Positions 1 through 5,096 of a stretch of DNA of 5,096 nucleotides are shown piece by piece (the first letter of the stretch is position 1; each line of letters opens with the position of its first letter). The notes beneath the pieces were generated by a model. The model saw only the letters and a program-made list of their open reading frames with translations. It was not told the origin of the DNA and made no database searches. The translations under genes and the position numbers were made by a program. The stretch is from Candidatus Altimarinota bacterium (GTDB lineage Bacteria; Patescibacteriota; Gracilibacteria; Absconditabacterales; Absconditicoccaceae), in assembly GCA_027062165.1 (NCBI GenBank), contig JAMOTU010000172.1, positions 1 to 5,096 on the forward strand. The letters are read 5' to 3'.

Positions 1-1
1 A

Positions 2-1120
2 GATGAACTTATATTAGTTGGTATGTTAAAGTATTTTTTAGATTGACATCCAAATCGACAATCTGTCCAAGTGTCTAAATGAACTTTTCGAGAAAAAGAT
101 CTAGAAAAGTATTTCTATTGGAAAAAACCTTTTAGACAATTTAATAAAGTTATTGTCCCTACTTCAGATAAAGAATTTTTGGAAAACTTTTTAAATCAGT
201 TTTTTGATGAAAATTTTATAAAAGAAAAGATTATATTAGTGTGGGAGTTGCCTCATGGAATAAGATCACTTTTAAAGTGGATATTAAAATGAAGATTTTT
301 TGATATTTTTTATTATTTTAAAGTCGATGCGGTAAGTATATGATGATGAGAAATTTTTACTGAAGAATGTTGGTCTTGACCTTTGTTCTTTACTATAACT
401 GCTCTCCCCTTTCTTATAAAGTATTTTTTGTTTAAAATTTTTAGAAAAAAATTGTATATATATTTATTTGGATGAATTCAGTTTCCTTTTAGATGGTTTA
501 ATAAAATTTTGGTTAAATTTTGGATTTTGAATGCAGACGGTATTTACTTAAGAGATTTCGAAAGTTTTGAGGTTGTATCAAGGATTTTGTATTTTAATAC
601 CAAAAACTATAGAATTCATTGGTATTTTCAGCAAATAAAGAAAATATATTTTATGTTTGATCATTCTTATTTATTATTTAGTAATAAGGAAGATTGAAAA
701 ATTTTAAAATATAATAGTATTAACGAGAAGGATATTTTACTAGTAAATATCAATCCTATCGGATATAGGAAATTCCAAAAAAAAGTGTGGAATCTATTAT
801 ATAAAAAGAATTTTGGAATTTTATATTATATTCCAGTAAATTTGTTAGAAGATGATAAATTTTATTTTCTCTTGAAAGATAAGTTTAAAAATGTTAAAAT
901 TAAAAAAATTTTACGACATAATGATTTCAGATTTTTTTTAGAGAGAATTAAAGATGTTAAAGAATGAATAGTGATGAGATTACATATGTTTTTGTTACTA
1001 GCATATTTAAATAAGAAAATAGTTGTATTTAGATATCAAAGGAAAATAATGAAAATTTATTATGTAATAAAAATATTAAAAAATTTGACAAAAATGAATC
1101 CTATCATTATACTTAAATAA
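2..1120 (+). CDS. Polysaccharide pyruvyltransferase family protein (CsaB-like), 5' partial
   Basis: Open from base 2 to TAA when UGA is read as Gly: 372 visible residues, 10 of 16 glycines being TGA. The family transfers a pyruvyl group from phosphoenolpyruvate to cell-wall or surface polysaccharides and has a two-lobed, GT-B-like fold. The visible N-terminus (DELILVGML) matches the family's early 'GNxGDExIL' segment, so only about 15 residues are probably missing. Further hallmarks are GGGEIF at residues 114-119, ILNADGIYLRDFESF at 175-189 (the family's 'ad.i.vRD..S' strand-helix), and MRLHMFLLLAYLNKKIVVF at 325-343, the C-terminal 'RLHxxxxA...k.P' element that carries the conserved Arg-His. 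The substrate cannot be told. pilT starts 28 bp downstream on the same strand, so co-transcription is possible, but the functions are not obviously linked. Under the standard code only two 60-residue scraps appear (509-697 and 785-967). The family call is by motif recognition. Confidence 0.8.
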
Positions 1121-1148
1121 ATTTTATTTTTTAACTTTTTTAAGCATA

Positions 1149-2222
1149 ATGTCTTTAACTTGAAGAAAAATTAATATTGAAAGTATTTTAGCACAAATAG
1201 CTTCTAGAGAAGATATATCTGATATCCATATTTCTGCTGATGAATATATTTCTTTTAGAAAAAATTGAGAAATTGTTAAGTATAAAAAGATTGAACCACT
1301 TACAACTGAAGATGTGGAAATAGCGCTTAAGCAACTTTTAAAATGAAATCAAAAAGCTTTTGAGAAATTTTTGGCAGATAGGGAGGCTGATTTTTCTTAT
1401 ATAGGTACTGATTGAACGCCTTACAGAGTTAATGCTTTCTTTAAGTTAGGAAAAATTTGAATAGTTTTGAGAAAAATTAATTCAAAAGCTAGAAAATTAG
1501 AAGACTTGATTCTATTTCCTGAAATAGTAGAAAGTATAAAAAATAATGTTTTGTCTAAAAGACAATGATTGTATCTTGTAACATGACCAACTGGTTCGTG
1601 AAAATCTACTTCATTGGTAGCTATGATAGAATATCTGAATGAAACTAGACCAGATCATATAATTACTATTGAAGATCCAATAGAATTTATTTTTGAACCT
1701 AAAAAAGCTATAATTTCTCAAAGAGAAGTATGACATGATACATGGTCTTTTGCTAATGCTTTAAGAGCTGCGATGCGTGAGGATCCAGATATAATATTGG
1801 TTTGAGAAATAAGAGATAAAGAAACAGCTGAAGCTGTTTTAAATTTAGCTGAAACTTGACATTTAGTTTTTTCTACTTTACATACTCCTTCTGCTTCTTG
1901 AACTATTAACAGATTTGTAGGTTTTTTCCCTCCAGATATTCAACATAGTATAGCAGATAGATTGGCAGAGATTTTGATATGAGTTCAATCTCAAAGATTA
2001 GTAAAAAAGAAAGATTGAAAGTGAAGAGTAGGAGTATATGAAGTGATGATAAATACCGCAGCTATTAAAAATAATATCAAAAAGATGGCTTTACCACAAA
2101 TTGATAATATTATTGAAACTGGTGCTAAACAATGAATGATTAGTTTAAAGCAGTATGCTAAAAGATTAATTGCTGCTGATGTGGTAAGTGAAGATACAGT
2201 AAGTTGGATTTTAAATTCATAG
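1149..2222 (+). CDS. pilT: Type IV pilus retraction ATPase PilT
   Basis: Complete protein of 357 aa (PilT is usually about 345-375), ATG to TAG. PilT is a cytoplasmic hexameric ATPase of the secretion ATPase (T2SSE/GspE) superfamily that depolymerises type IV pili and drives twitching. Seen in order: an N-terminal domain with SDIHIS (24-29) and YRVNAFF (92-98); Walker A GPTGSGKST (146-154); Asp box [10 protein letters not shown] (171-180); Walker B with DPDIILVGEIRD (212-223); His box [13 protein letters not shown] (234-246); and a C-terminal stretch [14 protein letters not shown]...GAKQGM (305-330) that lines up with PilT's AIRNLIREGK...GM region. Length, and absence of the PilB N-terminal extension and cysteine zinc motif, favour PilT over PilB. 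Sixteen of 22 glycines are TGA, including Gly146 and Gly151 of the P-loop. No Shine-Dalgarno precedes the ATG; I chose it because it is the first ATG giving the usual N-terminal length, although the frame stays open upstream. Confidence 0.95.
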
Positions 2223-2235
2223 AAAAGATTATAAA

Positions 2236-2409
2236 ATGGAGATTTATATTTCGACTTCTTGAAGACAGAAGTATGATCCTAAGTATTTAAAGAAAATAAA
2301 AAAACAAATGAAAAAGTCTTTTAATAAGATTCCGAAAATAAAAGTTTTAAATGAACAAGAAGCTAAAAGAAGTGCTGAGGAAGCGGAGAAAATTTTAGAA
2401 AATATTTAG
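2236..2409 (+). CDS. Small basic protein with charged helical C-terminus, unknown function
   Basis: A 57-residue frame, ATG to TAG, 13 bp after pilT and on the same strand. It contains one TGA (Gly9), so it is invisible to a standard-code gene caller. The first 35 residues are very basic (KYLKKIKKQMKKSF, residues 16-29). The last 18 (EAKRSAEEAEKILENI region) look like an amphipathic acidic helix. There is no signal peptide or membrane segment, so it is probably cytoplasmic. The C-terminal EEAEKILE (48-55) recurs exactly at the end of the next gene's product (127-134), and both have a lysine-rich YxKKIK stretch upstream of it, which suggests a shared interaction surface or common ancestry. I do not recognise the family. 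Reality as a gene is supported by tight packing between pilT and the next ORF, an unbroken frame and that shared tail. No Shine-Dalgarno is visible. Confidence 0.65.
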
Positions 2410-2430
2410 ATTTTTTATATTATTTTGATA

Positions 2431-2841
2431 ATGGCTGATATAAAAACTATTCAAAAATATTTACCCCAACATTTGTGGAAGTATGCTTTAAAATTTGATA
2501 TACCTGAAGAATTTTTAGAAGAAGATCCTGAGTTAATAACGTTGATATTAGAATCTAAAGCTATAGATACTGACGAAGAGAAGCAAAATTGGTTAAATCT
2601 TTTGTTATTAATGACAGAACAGCAAATTTCTAAATTGAGAGAGATTCTGTTGAAGGAAAGGAAAAAGTTGCAAGAAATAGAAGAAAAATATGAGAGAAAA
2701 AAACTAGAAATAAAGAAAAAATATCTTATGAAATGGCAGAAAATGTGATATATAAAAAAAATAAAAGAAATTCAATCGAAAGAAGCAGAAGAAAAAGCAA
2801 AAGAAGAAGAAGAGGCAGAAAAAATTTTGGAAATGTTATAA
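2431..2841 (+). CDS. Coiled-coil protein of unknown function, downstream of pilT
   Basis: Predicted 136 aa from ATG 2431 to TAA. A TTG two codons upstream (2425) is possible, but ATG-GCT is the better start. With the standard code the protein would stop at TGA 2746-2748; reading it as Gly106 adds 30 residues and carries the frame to a real TAA. The N-terminal part (1-60) is a mixed helical region with KYLPQHLWKYALKF (9-22) and a conserved-looking KQNWLNLLLLM (51-61). From about residue 62 to the end the sequence is almost all Lys/Glu/Leu/Ile with heptad character (KLREILLKERKKLQEIEEKY, 68-87), as in a long coiled coil. No signal peptide or TM segment is seen. The C-terminal EEAEKILE matches the tail of the preceding 57-aa protein. 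Its position between pilT and two pilin-like genes hints at an accessory or assembly role, but that is inference only. Confidence 0.85.
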
Positions 2842-2842
2842 A

Positions 2843-2848
2843 AAGGAG
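2843..2848 (+). promoter_or_regulatory. Strong Shine-Dalgarno AAGGAG
   Basis: A consensus AAGGAG lies 7 nt before ATG 2856, ideal spacing. None of the main genes here has such a site at the right distance. The only start it serves is that of a 9-codon ORF. ATG 2869 in another frame is 20 nt away, which is too far. Confidence 0.5.
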
Positions 2849-2855
2849 ATATCTG

Positions 2856-2885
2856 ATGATTATAGCTAATGATGTCTGAGGATAA
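2856..2885 (+). CDS. Possible 9-codon leader peptide ORF
   Basis: ATG to TAA encodes MIIANDVGG if TGA is Gly, directly behind the best Shine-Dalgarno in the window. It lies in the 83-bp gap between the coiled-coil gene and the first pilin-like gene and ends 39 bp before the latter's ATG. Its last two sense codons are TGA-GGA (Gly-Gly), and it ends inside the first copy of a 9-bp direct repeat. It might be a translated leader that keeps ribosomes near the next start, or simply a chance ORF: nine codons give no coding statistics. A second overlapping frame (2869-2964, 31 codons) is open but has no ribosome site and no recognisable content. Confidence 0.25.
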
Positions 2886-2897
2886 AACCTGAGGATA
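2876..2897 (+). repeat. Short direct repeat CTGAGGATA
   Basis: Two perfect 9-bp copies, at 2876-2884 and 2889-2897, start 13 bp apart in the gap ahead of the pilin-like genes and upstream of a TATAAT box at 2910. G-rich words are uncommon in this AT-rich DNA, so the repeat stands out. It could be a tandem protein-binding site near the -35 region of that promoter, or chance. Confidence 0.35.
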
Positions 2898-2909
2898 TTT
2901 TAATTTTAA

Positions 2910-2915
2910 TATAAT
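2910..2915 (+). promoter_or_regulatory. Putative -10 box TATAAT for the pilin-like gene pair
   Basis: A perfect TATAAT ends 9 bp before ATG 2925. A start site about 7 nt downstream would give a transcript beginning at or very near the ATG, i.e. a leaderless mRNA. No convincing -35 hexamer is seen about 17 bp upstream; that space holds the CTGAGGATA repeat. TATAAT is frequent by chance at this base composition, so the call rests on placement. Confidence 0.35.
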
Positions 2916-2924
2916 GTTTTGGAG

Positions 2925-3314
2925 ATGTTTAAAAGACTCGGAATTTTTTTGATTGCTTTGTTAATAAATTTTTTAATAGCTTTTTGACAAGATAGTTTAT
3001 TGGATAAAGTATTTGAAGAATCTAAATCAAATCAACAGGTTTTAGATAAGAGTTTTTCTTGATGAAATACTGATTTGACTAGTATAATTCGTAATGTTAT
3101 TTGACTACTTTCAAAATTTGCTTTAGCGGTATGAGTCACTCTTTTTTTGTGGTGAGGTATAAGATTTTTGCTTTCTGTTTGAGAAGAATCAAAGATGAAA
3201 AAAGCAAGAGATGATATTATTTTAGTAGGAGTTGGGCTTTTATTAACATTAGCTAGTTTAGCTATTTTAATGATTTTACAGACGGTTCCAAGATGAATAA
3301 AAGTTAATTTTTAA
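2925..3314 (+). CDS. Small two-TM pilin-like membrane protein (VirB2/TrbC or CPR T4SS-pilin type)
   Basis: A 129-aa protein, ATG to TAA, with 8 of 12 glycines as TGA. Residues 1-21 form a classical signal peptide (MFKR, then a hydrophobic core, ending IAFG before QDS). A polar segment follows (22-52), then a hydrophobic helix at about 56-84 ending WGGIRFLLSVG, a short charged loop EESKMKKARDD (87-97), and a second helix at about 98-118. This signal + TM + charged loop + TM layout, with a 'G...GEE.K..KA...I..G..G' pattern around the loop, is typical of VirB2/TrbC-like subunits and of the small 'T4SS pilin' proteins common in CPR genomes. No type III (prepilin peptidase) signal is present, so it is not a type IV pilin. 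GGAG abuts the ATG with no spacing. The next gene encodes a similar protein 22 bp later. The fold assignment is from layout, not strong sequence identity. Confidence 0.8.
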
Positions 3315-3336
3315 AACTTTTAAAAATGTATAAACT

Positions 3337-3663
3337 ATGTTAAAAATTTTATTACAAGTTTCTATTTCTGTGCCTCAAACATATGAAAGTTCAAAATTGA
3401 ATGGTACAACTGATTATATAGATACAGATACAAAAGATTTCATATTTTCATCGATATTTAATTTTATTAATCATTATTTATGGTATATTTTTTGAGTAAT
3501 TGCTTTTGCTCTGCTTTTATATATTTGATATTTATTAGTTTCTGCTGAATGACAAGAGCAATTCTTGAAAAAAGCTAATAAAACTTTGATATATTGATTA
3601 GTTGGATTGTTGATTATGATTATGTCTTATAGTATTGTAAAATTAATAGCAAATCTTTGGTAA
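3337..3663 (+). CDS. Second small two-TM pilin-like membrane protein
   Basis: A 108-aa protein, ATG to TAA. The start is fixed by an in-frame TAA at 3331-3333, just upstream. Four of 6 glycines are TGA. After a polar, Ser/Thr/Asp-rich N-terminal region (about 12-35) come a hydrophobic helix at about 47-68 (ending YIGYLLVSA), a charged loop EGQEQFLKKANK (71-82), and a second helix at about 84-106. The layout and the 'G.xx.S.(G/E)xxx..KKA.....I.G..GL' pattern match the preceding gene, so the two are probably distant paralogues or partner subunits of one membrane complex. Unlike its neighbour it has only a weak hydrophobic N-terminus (MLKILLQVSISV), so export by a cleaved signal is doubtful. It is the last gene before the terminator, and no Shine-Dalgarno is visible. 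Confidence 0.78.
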
Positions 3664-3680
3664 AAATAATTAATAAAATA

Positions 3681-3711
3681 CCCCAGGGTTTTGAATCCCT
3701 GGGGCTTTTTT
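3681..3711 (+). terminator. Rho-independent terminator between converging units
   Basis: CCCCAGGG (3681-3688) pairs perfectly over 8 bp with CCCTGGGG (3697-3704) around an 8-nt loop, followed by C and six T. It lies 17 bp after the last plus-strand stop. On the minus strand the same hairpin follows the pyrophosphatase stop directly and is trailed by TATTTTATTA, so it probably serves both directions. It is by far the most GC-rich element in the window. Confidence 0.93.
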
Positions 3712-4237
3712 ATTTGTTTTTAAAATCTTCTATACATTGATCTATTAATGTAATTGCTTTGTCTATTCATTCCCATCCAGTGACTTTAGTTTCTTTGCCT
3801 TCTAATTTTTTATAATTAGACAAGAAAAATTCAATTTGTCTTTTAAGATGGTCAGGTAAATTGTCTACATTGTCTATATGTGAAAGAAAAGGTTCTTTAT
3901 GAGGTATTGCTATAATTTTGTCATCCATTTCTCAACTGTCTATCATATGTAATACTCCAATAACCTTTGCTTTTGTTATAATTCCTGGATGAAGTGGATA
4001 ATGAGAGATTAAAATAATATCAAGAGGATCTCAGTCATCTTTGTTAAAAGTTTGTGGAAGTAGTCAATAGTTGTAAGGTAACGGCATAGGAGTTGTAAAA
4101 AATCTATCTACTTCTACTACGTTTAATTTTTTATTAAATTCGTACTTTACCATACTACCCATTGGTATTTCTACAATCGCATTTACAAGATTATTGTCTT
4201 TGTCTGCCCAAGTTTGAAGATCTGTGTATAAGTTCAT
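3710..4237 (-). CDS. ppa: Inorganic pyrophosphatase, family I
   Basis: A complete 175-aa protein (E. coli Ppa has 176), ATG at 4237, TAA at 3712-3710. It hydrolyses PPi to two phosphates with Mg2+ in the cytoplasm, pulling biosynthetic reactions forward. Visible active-site elements are VEIPMGSMVKYE (22-33, with catalytic Glu and Lys), R45, PYNYG (54-58), the family signature DDGDPLDI (67-74), YPLHPG (80-85), VLHMIDSGEMDDK (95-107, metal-binding Asp100 and Asp105), and NYKKLEG (141-147) followed by VTGWEG. All expected metal- and phosphate-binding residues appear to be present. Gly58, Gly69 (inside the signature), Gly102 and Gly157 are TGA, so a standard-code annotation would break the gene. 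The glycosyltransferase gene ends 61 bp upstream on the same strand; a TATATT at 4257-4252 could be its own -10 box but has no clear -35 partner. Confidence 0.97.
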
Positions 4238-4298
4238 TAGTTTTAATTTAAAATATAAAGCTTTTGAAATACTAAAGGTTTTGTTTATTTTTTCAATA

Positions 4299-5096
4299 TT
4301 ATTTTAATCCTTTAAAACTTCCCTTAATAAATGCTTTTATACTACTCCATTTTTTGTTTCATTGTAGTAGTATTAATAAGATCAAATATAAACTATGTAT
4401 CCAAAATCCTATACTAAAAAATATAATTTTCTGTCGTAGAGTGAAATGTTTTTTAACAAATAATATTCTATTTTTTCATTTCTGATAAGCTAAGAAAGGA
4501 TTGCTGACATAAGCTTTTTCTACTTTCTTTGTCTTTTTATCAAAATGTAATACTTTTATATCAGAAAATCCTAAAATTTTTATTCAATTTTCTGTTAAAC
4601 TCCGAGTAAAATCTAAATCTTCATAAACAAATTTAAATCTTTTATCAAATTTAAAATTTTTAAATATTTTTAATGGTCAAAATAAAAATTGTAATGAACA
4701 CATTTTTATACTCCACCACTCCCCTTTTGGTTTGATAAAATTTAGTTTTAATGTAAATGGAGAAATTCATTTTATACCTGCATTTTCAAAATTTCTTGTG
4801 AATCAGTTTATTACTATAGGAAATATGAGGATTTCAGAAGATTTTTTATAATGATTTAAAATTTTTTCGAAAATAAAATTATCCTCTAAGAATATATCAT
4901 CATCTATAAAGACTATAAAATCACTGTCTTTTCACATTTTGCTAGCTAAATTTAATCCAAAATTTCTAACATAAGAAACTCCTCTTTGTGGTTGAAAATC
5001 GTAATCTAAATTGTTGACGAAAATTATATTTAGTTTTGAAAAATTTTTATTTAAAAAATATAAAAATTCTTGCTTTTCTGTCAGTGTTATTTTTTT
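4299..5096 (-). CDS. Glycosyltransferase family 2 protein, 5' partial
   Basis: Open from the right edge to TAA at 4301-4299: 265 visible residues, 7 of 15 glycines as TGA. GT2 enzymes are GT-A-fold transferases that move a sugar from a nucleotide-sugar to a lipid-linked or polysaccharide acceptor at the inner face of the membrane. Seen (numbered from the visible start): RGVSYVRNFGLNLA (38-51), the typical 'g.a.ArN.gi..A' helix; the metal-binding FIDDDIFLE (63-71); WWSIKMCSLQF and FKFDKRFKFVYEDLDFTRSL (148-167) holding the ED acid motif; and NGIKIL...VLHF (170-185). A hydrophobic segment at about 224-244 near the C-terminus, followed by basic residues, suggests a membrane anchor. The first beta strand ('sviIPtyNr') lies off the window, so roughly 30 or more residues are missing. 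Donor and acceptor cannot be told. Together with the pyruvyltransferase-like gene it suggests surface-glycan work in the area. Confidence 0.85.

Noticed and set aside
509..967. Two separate small ORFs (62 aa at 509-697 and 60 aa at 785-967).
   Set aside because: They lie in the same frame and are fragments of the pyruvyltransferase-like gene, cut by TGA codons that are sense here.
2..1120. A pseudogene with many in-frame stops.
   Set aside because: All interruptions are TGA, none is TAA or TAG, and conserved motifs continue across them without a frameshift.
1121..1148. Terminator after the pyruvyltransferase-like gene, suggested by T-rich DNA.
   Set aside because: No inverted repeat precedes the T runs, so there is no hairpin to support termination.
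1149..2222. UGA=Trp (code 4, Mycoplasma-like) as the explanation for in-frame TGA.
   Set aside because: TGA falls in P-loop, His-box and pyrophosphatase-signature positions that require Gly, while TGG occurs at normal Trp positions.
2869..2964. A 31-codon ORF overlapping the start of the first pilin-like gene.
   Set aside because: It has no ribosome site at proper distance and no recognisable sequence features, and its second half is the pilin-like gene read in another frame.
4252..4257. TATATT on the minus strand as a dedicated ppa promoter.
   Set aside because: Spacing to the ATG is plausible, but no -35 partner is visible and such hexamers are common in DNA this AT-rich. Mentioned only within the ppa entry.

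Overview
The window comes from an AT-rich bacterium that reads UGA as glycine (genetic code 25). That code is known from the candidate phyla Absconditabacteria (SR1) and Gracilibacteria (BD1-5), both in the Patescibacteria/CPR. With the standard code almost every gene looks shattered. With UGA=Gly, eight long reading frames appear that fill nearly all of the sequence. Conserved glycines fall on TGA: two in the PilT Walker A motif, one in the pyrophosphatase DGDPLD signature, and three in a row in a pyruvyltransferase-like protein. TGG is used normally for Trp, which argues against the Mycoplasma-type code (UGA=Trp). By my count 51 of about 82 glycines are TGA, and every gene ends in TAA or TAG.

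Plus strand, 2-3663, a co-oriented run. A polysaccharide pyruvyltransferase (CsaB-like) enters from the left edge lacking only its first residues (2-1120). It is followed by a complete PilT-type pilus retraction ATPase (1149-2222), a 57-aa basic protein (2236-2409), a 136-aa coiled-coil protein (2431-2841), an 83-bp gap holding a good Shine-Dalgarno, a 9-codon mini-ORF, a short direct repeat and a TATAAT box, and then two small two-TM proteins resembling VirB2/TrbC-type (CPR 'T4SS pilin') subunits (2925-3314 and 3337-3663). A strong hairpin terminator (3681-3711) closes the run.

Minus strand, 5096-3710. A family 2 glycosyltransferase (cut by the right edge) is followed 61 bp later by a family I inorganic pyrophosphatase that ends inside the T-tract of the same terminator, so the two transcription units converge.

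Functionally, the pyruvyltransferase-like and GT2 proteins suggest surface polysaccharide synthesis. PilT and the pilin-like proteins suggest a surface appendage or pore-forming membrane apparatus, and pyrophosphatase is housekeeping. The two small proteins between pilT and the pilin-like pair share a C-terminal helical tail and have no function I can name. No RNA genes, CRISPR arrays or insertion sequences were seen, and no stretch over 300 bases lacks a gene.
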